A stretch of 46,512 nucleotides of DNA from an uncultured Clostridium sp. (GCA_934755305.1 CAKVLD010000020.1:1-46512); one strand, 5' to 3'. Shown: positions 16,037 through 25,408, numbered from the stretch's first letter. The notes: generated by a model from the letters alone, not told the origin. Program-made: numbers and translations.

Positions 16037-16300
16037 AAAAAAATCTTACATCCTAAATGTAAATAGGACGAAAGATTTAAATTCGCGGTGCCACCTAAAT
16101 TGCTAAAAAATTAGCCTCTTAAATAGACAAAATATTGTCTTTCAACTGTAACGTGTTGATTACGTCTAAGCCTACAAGTAAAAAACCTTCGGTTAGAAAC
16201 TCCGAGATGTTCTTCAGTTTAAGCTTCGTATAAGGCTCACACCATCCCTTAATCGCTAGAACTACATCTTAAACGTACTCTTCTCATCATAGTTATAACA
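16037..16300 (-). promoter_or_regulatory. T-box riboswitch (Asn) controlling asnS
   Basis: The minus-strand leader contains the T-box core AGGTGGCACCGCG (plus 16084-16096). Its TGGC would pair with the GCCA end of uncharged tRNA-Asn. Stem I elements lie upstream (GATGAGAAGAGTA, then GGGATGGTGTGAG), with an AAC asparagine codon in GAAGAACATCTC (plus 16209-16211) placed where the specifier is expected. An intrinsic terminator (arms 16041-16055 and 16064-16078, then T-run) precedes the start codon. Uncharged tRNA-Asn should favour the antiterminator and raise asnS expression. Confidence 0.93.
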
Positions 16301-16389
16301 TATTTATCATACTGATTTTACAATACTTTACTAACAAATGCAACTAATATAACATACATTATAAGTATCACTAAAATTTGGAGGAAATT

Positions 16390-16848
16390 ATGCCTAAGGA
16401 AAGGATACTTAGAAAAAAATTTGAACAGTTAGATAAGTTAAAGTTAGCCTTAGTATCAAGAGAGGATGAGAGTAAAGAGGAGATAGTAGAAAAGATTAAA
16501 GAGACAGTAGATGATTTAGAAGTCATTTTAGAAGATTTTGATTATATAAGTGAACCTAAAGAAGAAAGGCATTTAAATATGCGTGGTAGAGATAGAATAT
16601 ATGATACTCAAGGTAAAGAATTTACTTTGACAGAATTAGAAAAATATGATGGTAAAGAAGGTCGTCCAGCTTATATTGCAGTAGATGGTATAGTGTATGA
16701 TATAAAAAATTCACCGTTATGGCAGGATAGAAAACATAATGGATTAGAAGCTGGTACTAATATGACTAGAAGCTTTTATCAAGTATATTATAAAGATGTA
16801 AATATTCTTAATAAAGCAGATATAATAGGAATAATAGTGTCATATTAG
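16390..16848 (+). CDS. Cytochrome b5-like heme/steroid-binding domain protein
   Basis: Protein of 152 residues. Residues 1-55 are highly charged and likely helical or coiled. Residues 65-150 match the bacterial cytochrome b5-like (MAPR-type) domain: FTLTELEKYDGKEGRPAYIAVDGIVYDIKNSPLW and GLEAGTNMT. The usual HPGG heme motif of true cytochrome b5 is absent, as in other members of this subfamily, so heme binding is uncertain. I start at ATG 16390 behind GGAGG rather than at an upstream TTG (16378) that overlaps the ribosome site. It is a single gene divergent from the asnS leader, common in clostridia and of unknown role. Confidence 0.82.
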   Translation: MPKERILRKKFEQLDKLKLALVSREDESKEEIVEKIKETVDDLEVILEDFDYISEPKEERHLNMRGRDRIYDTQGKEFTLTELEKYDGKEGRPAYIAVDGIVYDIKNSPLWQDRKHNGLEAGTNMTRSFYQVYYKDVNILNKADIIGIIVSY

Positions 16849-16852
16849 AAGA

Positions 16853-16893
16853 AAAAAGAGTATTGAATTTACTTGAAAATTCAATACTCTTTT
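16853..16893. terminator. Bidirectional terminator
   Basis: AAAAGAGTATTGAATTT (ending 16870) pairs with AAATTCAATACTCTTTT (16877-16893). It lies between the convergent cytochrome b5-like and phosphoesterase genes, with A- and T-runs on both sides. Confidence 0.85.
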
Positions 16894-16895
16894 CA

Positions 16896-17597
16896 TTAAA
16901 TTTCTTTTCCCTCTTGAAAACTATAGATTAGATTACTTGGAAAATCTAATAATTGCATTTCTTTAATTAATCCATTAGTGTTGTAAGAGACTTTTCTTAT
17001 TGATGGAGTTACTTTTCCATCTTTATCTATATCTAAAATACAATAAGTAGCATCTGGAGTTCCTATTTTTGGTTTACCTACACTACCATCGTTTATAAAT
17101 AATTTATCACCAAATTGTTTAATTGACGGAATATGGGTGTGAGCACATACTAAAATATCTTCTTCTAAATTTTCCATAACTTTTGCAGTATTTTCACCAT
17201 CTTCTAAAAGGTATTCATTAATAGCATTTGTACTACCATGAAGAAGTTTTATTTTTTTACCGTTAAAGTCTAAAGTCATAGATGTTGGAAGGTTGTCCAA
17301 ATAATACTTATTTAAAGCTCTAGTTTCGTTTACAGCCCAAGGTAAAGCAAAAGAATTAATAGCGTTATCTCTTATAAAAGTGAATCCACCGTCTACTACA
17401 GAGGCATCATAATTTCCTTTTATACAAGGTATATTTCTTCTTTTAATCATTGCTACTACTTCATTTGGATGTGGTCCATATCCTACTAAATCTCCTAAGC
17501 AAACTGTAAGGTCAACTTTTTGTTCATCTATATCTTCTAAAACACTTCTTAGAGCGTATAAATTTCCATGGATATCTGATATGATTGCTAATTTCAT
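16896..17597 (-). CDS. Metallophosphoesterase, YfcE/MJ0936-like
   Basis: Two-metal phosphoesterase of 233 residues. Metal ligands in order: D8 and H10 in ISDIHGN, D36 in CLGDLVGYGP, N62 in KGNYD, a His in LLHGS, and CAHTHIP near residue 152. The Gly-Asp-Leu-Val-Gly-Tyr-Gly-Pro loop is typical of the small bacterial phosphodiesterases that act on bis-pNPP in vitro; physiological substrates are mostly unknown. ATG 17597 has TAGGAGG before it. It is a single gene, convergent with the cytochrome b5-like gene. Confidence 0.9.
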   Translation of the reverse strand: MKLAIISDIHGNLYALRSVLEDIDEQKVDLTVCLGDLVGYGPHPNEVVAMIKRRNIPCIKGNYDASVVDGGFTFIRDNAINSFALPWAVNETRALNKYYLDNLPTSMTLDFNGKKIKLLHGSTNAINEYLLEDGENTAKVMENLEEDILVCAHTHIPSIKQFGDKLFINDGSVGKPKIGTPDATYCILDIDKDGKVTPSIRKVSYNTNGLIKEMQLLDFPSNLIYSFQEGKEI

Positions 17598-17709
17598 GTA
17601 AAATCCTCCTATACCTTTATAATAATTTAATTATATCACAAAGAGCATAGATAATAAGTGCAGAATGAGTTAATATAAAAGTAAAGTAGTAAACTAGTGG
17701 AGGTTTTTT

Positions 17710-18789
17710 ATGAAAATCGAGAGAATACATAAAGTTATAAAAGAAATGGAAAAGAAGAATTTAAAACAAATTATAGTATCTGCACCACCATCTATATTTT
17801 ATTTAACAGGTAAGTGGATGCATCCAGGAGAAAGAATGATAGCATTACTTATTAAGAGCAATGGGGATCATAAGTTTATAGTTAATAAATTATTTCCTAT
17901 AAACGAAGATTTAGGTGTGGATATTGTTTGGTACGAAGATACTAATAATCCAATTGAAATATTAAGTAAGTACGTTAATAAAAATGAAACTTTAGGAATA
18001 GATAAAGATTGGCCTTCTAGATTTTTAATTTCTCTAATGGAGTTAAAAGCTGCTAAGAATTTTGTTAATTCTTCTATGATTATAGATAGATTAAGAATGA
18101 TAAAGGATGAAGAAGAGCTTAACCTTATGAGAATTGCATCTCAAAAGAATGATAAGGTTATGATGGCTTTATGGGATGAACTTAAAGAAGGGAAGACAGA
18201 AAGATATTATGCAAATGTTTTAAAAGAATTATATGAAAAAGAAGGAATGATGGAATTCTCATTCTCTCCAATAGTTGCATTTAGTCCAAATGGAGCAGAT
18301 CCACATCATGGTACTGGTAATACTAAGCTTAAAAAAGGTCAAAGTATAGTTATTGATATTGGTGGTATTTATGAATCTTATTGCTCGGATATGACTAGAA
18401 CAGTTTTCTTTGGTGAAGAACCAAGTGAAGAAGATAGAAAGGTTTATGAAATAGTAAAAGAAGCAAATCTTAGAGGAATAAAGGCTGTACATGAAGGGGC
18501 TAAATTCTCAGAAATAGATAAAGCAGCTAGAAGCTTTATAGAAGAGGCTGGATATGGAGAATATTTTACTCATAGGACTGGTCATAGCATAGGAATAGAA
18601 ACTCATGACTTTGGTGATGTAAGTTCTGTAAATCATGAAGAAGTTAAAGAAGGAATGATATTCTCAGTAGAACCAGGAATATATTTACCTAATAGAATAG
18701 GTGTTAGAATTGAAGACTTAGTTGTTGTTAAGAAGGATGGAGCGGAAGTCTTAAACTCTGTAACTAAGGATGTTGTTGTAATTAAATAA
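17710..18789 (+). CDS. Xaa-Pro peptidase (M24 family)
   Basis: Metallopeptidase of 359 residues that removes N-terminal residues preceding proline, or a related dipeptidase. The N-terminal creatinase-like domain covers residues 1-125. The pita-bread catalytic domain shows the five metal ligands: two Asp in VIDIGGIYESYCSDMTRT, His in HRTGHSIG, Glu in SVEPGIYLP and Glu in GVRIEDLVV. ATG 17710 follows GGAGG. It is a single gene ending at a shared terminator; cytosolic peptide turnover is the likely role. Confidence 0.93.
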   Translation: MKIERIHKVIKEMEKKNLKQIIVSAPPSIFYLTGKWMHPGERMIALLIKSNGDHKFIVNKLFPINEDLGVDIVWYEDTNNPIEILSKYVNKNETLGIDKDWPSRFLISLMELKAAKNFVNSSMIIDRLRMIKDEEELNLMRIASQKNDKVMMALWDELKEGKTERYYANVLKELYEKEGMMEFSFSPIVAFSPNGADPHHGTGNTKLKKGQSIVIDIGGIYESYCSDMTRTVFFGEEPSEEDRKVYEIVKEANLRGIKAVHEGAKFSEIDKAARSFIEEAGYGEYFTHRTGHSIGIETHDFGDVSSVNHEEVKEGMIFSVEPGIYLPNRIGVRIEDLVVVKKDGAEVLNSVTKDVVVIK

Positions 18790-18796
18790 TTTAAAT

Positions 18797-18832
18797 AAAA
18801 GGCTATGTCAAAAAAATTAGACATAGCCTTTT
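18797..18832. terminator. Bidirectional terminator
   Basis: A 13-bp perfect stem, AAAAGGCTATGTC (18797-18809) with GACATAGCCTTTT (18820-18832), lies between the convergent peptidase and MATE genes. Confidence 0.85.
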
Positions 18833-18836
18833 AAAT

Positions 18837-20225
18837 TTAACTTATTTGTTTTTCAGGCGTAGTAGTTTCTTCTATTGAGCTTTTTAGCCACCTTTTTTGT
18901 CTATAAACTACAAAGCCATATATACAAATTATTAAATTACTAAAACTCATAGAAAACCAAATTCCTGTAGAACCTACTTGAGTAAAATATTTAAATACTA
19001 AAATCATAGGAAGTCTAATAAACCAAAGTCTTCCTACTTCCATATTCATAGAATATTTAGTATGACCAGAGCCTTGGAATATTCCTTGATATATACTGAA
19101 CATACCCATTAAAGGTGTTGAGTATACAATATAATTTAAGTATGTTATTCCTTGACTTATAACTTCTAGGTCATCTTTCGATTGTATAAAGAAATTTATT
19201 ATTTCTTCATTAAAAGAAAGCATAAATATAACCCCAGCAAAGCATATAGTAAGTGTTAATATACAAGCTTTTTTAAATCCTTCAATAACTCTATCTTTTT
19301 GATTAGAACCTAGATTTTGTCCTGTTACTGTAACTAAGGTTGAACCTATTCCCATTGCTGGTTGTTGAATTAATGAAGTTATTCTGTTAACCATACCAAA
19401 AGCAGCCATTGTTGCTGTGCCATATGAGGCAATAAATCCATTTAATACTATGAAACCTAAAGCTGAACCAGATTGCCCTATAGATGATGGTAACCCAACT
19501 TTAATAATTTTTTTTACTATCTTTTTATTGAATCTAAAGTTTTTAAAGTTTGGTTTTATTTTAGATTGCATTCTACTAATTATAAATATTCCTGATATAA
19601 CTAAAATAAATTTTGAAGTTAGTGTTGCTAAGGCGGCTCCAGCAATACCAAGATCAAATATAAATATAAATAATGGATCTAATATTGCATTTATAATTGC
19701 ACTTAAGCCGCTTAAAATAGTAGGCAAAACTGTATTTCCTTGAGCAACTAACATAGAGTTGAAAGCAAAATAGAAGAATGTAAATGGCATGGACATAAAA
19801 GTTATCCTTAGATATATGTTACTGTAGTTAGCTAAATCTCCTGAAGCACCCATTAAAAATACTATTAAAGGAGTTAAAAAGAATCCTATTATAGAAAATA
19901 TAATAGATGAAAGTATTGATAAAACTACTATTTGAGAGGAATAGATACCAGTTTCCGCATCTTTTCCAGCTCCTATAAGCTGTGAAAGTAGAGATGTACT
20001 AGCTATTGAAATTCCAGAACCTATAGATATAAAAAGAAACTCTACTGGCCAAACAAAGGATGTGGCAGCAAATGGTACTGAGCCTAATTTACTAACCCAT
20101 ATTCCATCCACTAGATTATAAAGAGTTTGAATTAAATTATTAATCATAACAGGAATTGCTAAAGTAATTAAAACTTTATATATGTTGCCTTTTAAAATAA
20201 AATTTTTTCGTGATTGTACATTCAT
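18837..20225 (-). CDS. MATE family efflux transporter
   Basis: Membrane protein of 462 residues with twelve predicted helices in two related halves, typical of MATE antiporters that expel cationic compounds using Na+ or H+. Family features: PVMINNLIQTLYNLVDGIWVS at the start of helix 1, LSQLIGAGKD after helix 2, and the repeat VTGQNLGSNQKDRV in the second half. ATG 20225 has GAGGGGA upstream. It is a single gene; the substrate is unknown. I see no link to the carrier-protein operon 5 kb away. Confidence 0.93.
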   Translation of the reverse strand: MNVQSRKNFILKGNIYKVLITLAIPVMINNLIQTLYNLVDGIWVSKLGSVPFAATSFVWPVEFLFISIGSGISIASTSLLSQLIGAGKDAETGIYSSQIVVLSILSSIIFSIIGFFLTPLIVFLMGASGDLANYSNIYLRITFMSMPFTFFYFAFNSMLVAQGNTVLPTILSGLSAIINAILDPLFIFIFDLGIAGAALATLTSKFILVISGIFIISRMQSKIKPNFKNFRFNKKIVKKIIKVGLPSSIGQSGSALGFIVLNGFIASYGTATMAAFGMVNRITSLIQQPAMGIGSTLVTVTGQNLGSNQKDRVIEGFKKACILTLTICFAGVIFMLSFNEEIINFFIQSKDDLEVISQGITYLNYIVYSTPLMGMFSIYQGIFQGSGHTKYSMNMEVGRLWFIRLPMILVFKYFTQVGSTGIWFSMSFSNLIICIYGFVVYRQKRWLKSSIEETTTPEKQIS

Positions 20226-20338
20226 AAGATTTCCCCTCTTTTTATTATGTATTAATTAACCAAATAAGAATATAATATCATAATTTTCTATTTAATCCAA
20301 AGAAGAATATAGAAGGGAGAAAACTTAATAGAATATAA

Positions 20339-20372
20339 AAAAACAGATATTCTCTATTGAAAATATCTGTTT
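20339..20372 (-). terminator. Terminator of the pnp-nupC unit
   Basis: AAACAGATATT (20341-20351) pairs with AATATCTGTTT (20362-20372). On the minus strand a T-run follows, placing it directly after nupC. Confidence 0.8.
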
Positions 20373-20378
20373 TGATTA

Positions 20379-21599
20379 TTAGAATAATAAACCTGCGATT
20401 GTAGCTGTTAAGCAAGTTGCTAATGCTCCACCAATAAGAGCTTTAAATCCTAATTTAGCTATAGTTGTTTTTCTATCTGGCGCCATTCCACCGATTCCAC
20501 CAATTTGAATAGCTATAGAACTTATATTAGCAAATCCGCATAAAGCATAAGTTAAAATCATTATAGTTTTTTCTTGTAAAACTCCACTGCTTATATATCC
20601 TGAAAGACTTGAGTAGGCAACGAATTCGTTTAATATAATTTTTTCACCTATTAAACTACCAGCAGTTCCTAAATCAGTTACAGGAACACCCATAACAAAT
20701 GCAAGTGGTGTAAATATTTTACCTAGTATCCATTGGAAGCTAAGTTCAGGGAATCCAAAGAATCCACCAATTCCACCTAGAACTGCATTTAAGAAAGCCA
20801 TTAATGCAACAAAGGCTAAAAGCATAGCACCAACATTTAAAGCAAGAGATAAACCATCGCTAGCACCATTTGCTGCAGCTTCAACAACATTAGATGCAGT
20901 TTTTTCTGTTTCTATATCAGTTGTATTCTTAGTTTCTGGTTCTTCAACTTCAGGAACTAGAATTTTTGCAAAAGCAAGACCAGCAGGTGCTGCCATTATA
21001 CTAGCTGCTAAAAGATGACCAGCATTTACTCCCATAGCTATGTATCCAGCCATAACTCCACCAGAAACAGTAGCCATACCACCAATCATAACTGTAGTTA
21101 TTTCAGATTTAGTCATTTTATTAATATAAGGTTTAACAAGTAATGGTGCTTCTGTTTGACCTAAAAATATGTTACCAACAGCACTTAAAGTTTCTGCTCC
21201 AGAAGTGCCTAATAATTTACATATTCCTTTAGCTATAAATTTTACTATAGCTTGCATTATACCTAGGTAATAAAGAATACCCATTAATGCTGAAAAGAAT
21301 ATTATAGTTGGTAATGCAGTAAATACAAATATATTTCCATGTATTTCTTGGTTAGTAAGACTTCCAAATAAGAAATTAGTTCCTTCATTAGCAAATCCTA
21401 ATAAAGAGGTAATACCTCCACTAATCCACTCAAAAAAAGCTTTTCCAGCAGGAACTTTTAAAATTAGTAAAGCAAAGGCAACTTGCAAACCAAGTGCAGT
21501 AGCAACTAATTTCCAGTTGATTTTTTTCTTATTTTCAGATAATAGATAAGCTATTCCTAATAGAACTATTATTCCAAAAATTCCTATAAATCTGTTCAC
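20379..21599 (-). CDS. nupC: NupC-type concentrative nucleoside transporter
   Basis: CNT-family ion/nucleoside symporter of 406 residues. The N-terminus has three helices (FIGIFGIIVLLGIAYLLS onwards). The conserved core includes GQTEAPLLVKPYI, MIGGMATVSGGVMAGYI, and the C-terminal KIILNEFVAYSSL and YALCGFANISSIAIQIGG. These carry the nucleoside- and Na+-binding residues of the family. It lies 58 nt downstream of the purine nucleoside phosphorylase on the same strand with no terminator visible between them, so the two probably form a nucleoside uptake and breakdown operon. ATG 21599 follows AGGAGA. Confidence 0.94.
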   Translation of the reverse strand: MNRFIGIFGIIVLLGIAYLLSENKKKINWKLVATALGLQVAFALLILKVPAGKAFFEWISGGITSLLGFANEGTNFLFGSLTNQEIHGNIFVFTALPTIIFFSALMGILYYLGIMQAIVKFIAKGICKLLGTSGAETLSAVGNIFLGQTEAPLLVKPYINKMTKSEITTVMIGGMATVSGGVMAGYIAMGVNAGHLLAASIMAAPAGLAFAKILVPEVEEPETKNTTDIETEKTASNVVEAAANGASDGLSLALNVGAMLLAFVALMAFLNAVLGGIGGFFGFPELSFQWILGKIFTPLAFVMGVPVTDLGTAGSLIGEKIILNEFVAYSSLSGYISSGVLQEKTIMILTYALCGFANISSIAIQIGGIGGMAPDRKTTIAKLGFKALIGGALATCLTATIAGLLF

Positions 21600-21657
21600 T
21601 ATTGTTTTCTCCTTTGTTTATTAAATTTAAAGATGAATATCTTTAGGTATTTGTTAT

Positions 21658-22476
21658 CTAAAGAGCTGTTATAAGTGCGCCCATAAGATTCATAAATTTA
21701 TTTTTTACCATATTAGAAGTTTTTATTACTTCTTCATGGTTTAGAGGTTGATCTAATATTCCAGCTGCCATATTAGTTAAGCAAGAAATACCAATAACCT
21801 TTATTCCAGAATGATTTGCAACTATAACTTCTGGTACTGTAGACATACCAACAGCATCTCCGCCTAAAATGCTAACCATTCTAATTTCAGCAGGTGTTTC
21901 ATATGTAGGTCCTGACATAAATGTATAAACACCCTCTTTAATATCAATATTTTGTTTTTTTGCTACTTCTTTAGTTAACGATATTAAATCTTTATTATAA
22001 GCATTAGACATATCAGGGAATCTAACACCAAACTTATCTAAATTTTTACCAATAAGAGGATTAGCTCCAGATAAGTTTATATGATCATTTATTATCATTA
22101 AATCTCCTGGTTTAAAATTTTTATTAACTGAACCAGCAGCATTTGTTACTATTAAAGTTTCTACTCCTAATAGTTTCATTACTCTCACTGGAAATGTTAC
22201 TTCTTGCATAGAATAGCCTTCATAATAGTGGAATCTACCTTGCATTGCTACAACTGTTTTGCCATGTAAAATACCAATTACAAGTCTTCCTTCATGACCT
22301 TCTACAGTAGATACTGGAAAATTAGGAATATCTTCGTAAGGGTAAAACTCAGGATTTTCAATAAGGTCAGCTAATGATCCTAATCCTGAACCAAGGATAA
22401 GTCCTATAGTAGGTTTGTATTTACTATTTTTCATTATATATTCTGAGGAATTTTCAATGTTTGTTAATAAATTCAT
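21658..22476 (-). CDS. Purine nucleoside phosphorylase
   Basis: Enzyme of 272 residues that splits purine nucleosides with phosphate into base and (deoxy)ribose-1-phosphate. It is of the trimeric PNP type (PunA): GLILGSGLGSLAD for phosphate, GRFHYYEGYSMQEVTFPVR, TNAAGSVN, and the base site YTFMSGPTYETPAEIRM with GMSTVPEVIVANH. I use ATG 22476, which has TAGGAGTGA at the proper distance; an in-frame extension to 22521 adds hydrophobic residues without a ribosome site or homology. It is the first gene of the pair with nupC. No purine riboswitch is visible upstream. Confidence 0.93.
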   Translation of the reverse strand: MNLLTNIENSSEYIMKNSKYKPTIGLILGSGLGSLADLIENPEFYPYEDIPNFPVSTVEGHEGRLVIGILHGKTVVAMQGRFHYYEGYSMQEVTFPVRVMKLLGVETLIVTNAAGSVNKNFKPGDLMIINDHINLSGANPLIGKNLDKFGVRFPDMSNAYNKDLISLTKEVAKKQNIDIKEGVYTFMSGPTYETPAEIRMVSILGGDAVGMSTVPEVIVANHSGIKVIGISCLTNMAAGILDQPLNHEEVIKTSNMVKNKFMNLMGALITAL

Positions 22477-22699
22477 ATAAATCACTCCTATGCATATTGT
22501 TATAAGTTTAATCATTTCCATTATAAACTACTTTATAGTTAAAAAGATATATTATAGATTTATTTTAAACTAATGATAGAGTATATTAATTTTAACTGAA
22601 ATACAATGAAAAAATTTTACAATTTTATTTAAAGTGTTATACAACTTGTTTAAAAGTGATACTCTATATTAAATATAGGTTAAAAAAGTTTTACAATTT

Positions 22700-22756
22700 A
22701 AATATATAAATTTAATAATATATATTTTAAAAGCATATTATTAAATTTATATATTT
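22700..22756. repeat. Perfect 22-bp inverted repeat between murC and pnp
   Basis: Arms 22700-22721 and 22735-22756 are exact reverse complements (22 of 22), all A/T, with a 13-nt spacer containing AAAAGC. A run of seven T residues ends the right arm, so on the plus strand it resembles an intrinsic terminator, although no plus-strand gene precedes it. The rest of 22477-22870 is very AT-rich and must hold the pnp promoter, which I could not place. A motif AGTTTTACAATTTA (about 22687-22700) has a near copy at about 22613-22626. Confidence 0.6.
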
Positions 22757-22870
22757 TTTTGATGTGTTTGATGCATATGTTTTTAAGTATATATTTTTAA
22801 AAGAAATGGCTTAAATACTAGATTGAGGGGATATTATATTTGTATTCTTTTATGATAAATTTTTTTCATA

Positions 22871-22903
22871 GAAAAAAGGCGTCACACTATTTTTTAGTGC
22901 GAC
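22871..22903 (-). terminator. Terminator of murC
   Basis: On the minus strand GTCGCACTA pairs with TAGTGTGAC (plus 22881-22889 with 22895-22903), followed by GCC and a T-run (plus A-run 22872-22877). Confidence 0.8.
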
Positions 22904-22930
22904 AGTCCCTTAAAAAGTTAAAAATTTCTT

Positions 22931-24307
22931 TTATTTATTTAAGAATTTATCTCCAACTATTACTACATCTCCAGCACCAACAGTAAGAATTAAATCTCCT
23001 TCTTTAGCATTATTTTTCAAGTAATTAGCAGCTTCATCATGAGAATGAATATTTATACATTTTAATCCAGTCTTTCTTATAGCATCCCCTAATTCATCAG
23101 AAGAAACTAAACCAGTATCTTTTTCTCTTGCAGCATATATATCCATTAATAAAAGTTCATCAGCACCTTCAAAAGCATGTGTAAATTCATCAAATAATGT
23201 TTTAGTTCTTGTATATGTGTGTGGTTGGAACACACAATAAGTTTTATTATGCTTAATCTTCTTTGCTGTATTTAATGTAGCTTTTATTTCAGTTGGGTGG
23301 TGAGCATAATCATCTATAACTGTTATGCCATCTTTTTCACCTTTGTATTCAAATCTTTTATGAGCACCCTTACATTTTACAAGCCCATTAATCATATCTT
23401 CATGTGAAATATTAAATATTAATCCTACAGCGATTGTAGATAGGGCATTCAGTATATTGTGCTTTCCAGGATTACTTAAAGTTACTTCAAATAATTCTGT
23501 ACCATTTTCTACTACAGTGAAGTGTGCACATCCTTTGTTATTGAAAGAAATATTTTTTGCAACTAAGTTTTCATTATCAAAACCGTAAGTTATTGTATTA
23601 CAATCAGCTTTTTTTAGTATATTTTTAACTCGTTCATCTCCGCCGTATCCAATAAGGTATCCATCTTTAGGAACTAAGTGAGAGAACTTTTCAAAAGTTT
23701 CAGTTATATGATTTATATCTCTATAATAGTCAAGATGATCAGCATCTATATTTAAAATTATTCCTATATAAGGGAAGAAGTTTAAAAATGATGCTTTATA
23801 TTCACAAGCTTCAGTAATAAAGTATTCACTTTTTCCAATCTTATAGTTACCATCTATTATATCTAAATCTCCTCCAACTAGTATTGTTGGATCTAAATCA
23901 GCTTCTAGAGTTATATGAGAAATCATAGAGGTACATGTTGTTTTTCCATGTGTACCTGCAACTGCTACATTATATTTATGTCCCTTCATTATTAAACCTA
24001 AAAATTCTGCTCTATTCATTAGTTGTATGTTTTTCTTTTTAGCTTCTGCAAGTTCAGGGTTTGACTCTGGAATCGCAGCTGTATACACAACTAGGTCTAC
24101 ATCAACTAAGTTATCTTTGTTATGACCTATGTATATTTCAGCACCTTTTTTTCTAAGTTTATCTAATACTTCAGATTCTTTAAAATCTGATCCAGACACT
24201 CTATATCCTTTATTAAGAAGAACAGCTGCTAGACCGCTCATACTTACTCCACCAATTCCGATGAAATGGATTTTCATGTGTTTATCATTAATAAAATCAA
24301 ATGACAA
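22931..24307 (-). CDS. murC: UDP-N-acetylmuramate--L-alanine ligase
   Basis: Cytosolic Mur ligase of 458 residues that adds L-Ala to UDP-MurNAc in peptidoglycan synthesis. The N-terminal UDP-binding domain has HFIGIGGVSMSGLA. The ATP site is VAGTHGKTTCTSMI, the central domain has NIDADHLDYY, and the C-terminal domain carries VIDDYAHHPTEI with QPHTYTRTK. The likely start is TTG 24307, with AAGGGG 8 nt before it; the later Met in DKHMKIHFIG lacks a ribosome site. It is divergent from purR and ends at a clear terminator. Confidence 0.96.
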   Translation of the reverse strand: MSFDFINDKHMKIHFIGIGGVSMSGLAAVLLNKGYRVSGSDFKESEVLDKLRKKGAEIYIGHNKDNLVDVDLVVYTAAIPESNPELAEAKKKNIQLMNRAEFLGLIMKGHKYNVAVAGTHGKTTCTSMISHITLEADLDPTILVGGDLDIIDGNYKIGKSEYFITEACEYKASFLNFFPYIGIILNIDADHLDYYRDINHITETFEKFSHLVPKDGYLIGYGGDERVKNILKKADCNTITYGFDNENLVAKNISFNNKGCAHFTVVENGTELFEVTLSNPGKHNILNALSTIAVGLIFNISHEDMINGLVKCKGAHKRFEYKGEKDGITVIDDYAHHPTEIKATLNTAKKIKHNKTYCVFQPHTYTRTKTLFDEFTHAFEGADELLLMDIYAAREKDTGLVSSDELGDAIRKTGLKCINIHSHDEAANYLKNNAKEGDLILTVGAGDVVIVGDKFLNK

Positions 24308-24505
24308 GATATCAACCCCTTTTTAGTTATTTACATTTATAATTATATACAAAAAAAAAGAAATGAACACATATTAAAGGTTAAAATAATAATATGATAG
24401 GAAAAAATATTGATATTAGTTATGATATAGAATAAAATATGAATATTGGTCACATAATTAGAATGTAAGGTTCGTGTGAATTATATTAATACAGGTGGGG
24501 TATGA

Positions 24506-25321
24506 ATGGAAAAGTTAACCAGAAATAGCAGGGTAGTAGCTATTACAAAGATATTAATGGAAAATTCCAACAAAATAATAGGACTTAATAAATTTTCGGA
24601 CTTATTAAATGCAGCTAAGTCTACTATAAGTGAAGATATAGTTATAGTAAGAGAAGTATTAAAAAAATTAGAAATGGGAACAGTAGAAACAATATCTGGA
24701 GCAGCAGGGGGGATACGTTTTGTTCCTGGTATAGGAAAAGAAAAAGCTAGTGAGTTTTCTAGAGAACTATGCAAGTTGTTAAAAGATGATAGCAGAGTAA
24801 TTGCAGGAAATTTTATATATATGACAGATCTTATGTATAATCCAGAAATAGTAAATAAGGCCGGAGTAATATTATCTTCATATTTTAATGAGCTAGATGT
24901 GGATTATGTAATAACAGTTCAGACAAAGGGAATTCCTTTAGCCTATGAAGTAGCAAGAAATCTTGGAGTTCAACTTGTTATAGCAAGAAGAGATACTCAA
25001 GTAACTGAAGGACCAACAGTCACAATTAATTATGTTTCAGGAACTAGTGGAAGATTACAACAAATGTCTTTATCTAAAAAGTCTATGAAATCAGGAAGTA
25101 GAAATATATTTATAGATGACTTTTTAAAAGGTGGAGGAACAGCTCAAGGAATAAAAGACCTTCTTAAAGAATTTGATAGTGAGCTAGTAGGAATTGGAGT
25201 ATTAGTAGATAATAAAGATGTAGAAAAGAAATTGGTAGATGACTATGTATCTATAGTAGAAGTAGGGCATGTAAACAAGGAATCAGCTATAGATGTAGAA
25301 CCATCAAAAATGTTTAGATAA
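24506..25321 (+). CDS. purR: Pur operon repressor
   Basis: PurR of the Bacillus type, 271 residues. A winged-helix N-terminal domain (residues 1-75, RNSRVVAITKILMENSNKI) binds PurBox DNA. A phosphoribosyltransferase-like domain follows, whose PRPP loop IFIDDFLKGGGTAQG senses PRPP, the signal of low purine. It starts at ATG 24506 behind GTGGGG. The purR-spoVG-glmU-prs order is the standard Firmicute arrangement; prs makes the PRPP that PurR senses. I could not identify a convincing PurBox pair in the 198-nt murC-purR gap. Confidence 0.95.
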   Translation: MEKLTRNSRVVAITKILMENSNKIIGLNKFSDLLNAAKSTISEDIVIVREVLKKLEMGTVETISGAAGGIRFVPGIGKEKASEFSRELCKLLKDDSRVIAGNFIYMTDLMYNPEIVNKAGVILSSYFNELDVDYVITVQTKGIPLAYEVARNLGVQLVIARRDTQVTEGPTVTINYVSGTSGRLQQMSLSKKSMKSGSRNIFIDDFLKGGGTAQGIKDLLKEFDSELVGIGVLVDNKDVEKKLVDDYVSIVEVGHVNKESAIDVEPSKMFR

Positions 25322-25383
25322 TATTAACGTTTGTGAGCAGTTTCATAAAAAAGTAATTTTCGTAAAAATTTCTAAATAAAAAG

Positions 25384-25408
25384 AGGAATTTGGTTATATA
25401 TGGAGAAT
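25384..25408 (+). promoter_or_regulatory. Sigma-H promoter of spoVG
   Basis: AGGAATT (25384-25390) and GAAT (25405-25408, within GGAGAATTA) are separated by exactly 14 nt, the same layout as the sigma-H promoter of Bacillus subtilis spoVG (AGGATTT, 14 nt, GAAT). It is 36 nt before the start codon. Induction at the onset of sporulation is therefore expected. Confidence 0.72.

Noticed and set aside
22477..22870. Purine riboswitch upstream of pnp-nupC
   Set aside because: The minus-strand leader lacks the conserved loops and junction bases of the purine aptamer; the region is almost pure A/T.
24308..24505. PurBox pair for PurR self-control
   Set aside because: Only a single GTTCG-like core (about 24471) is visible; no inverted partner lies at the expected spacing.
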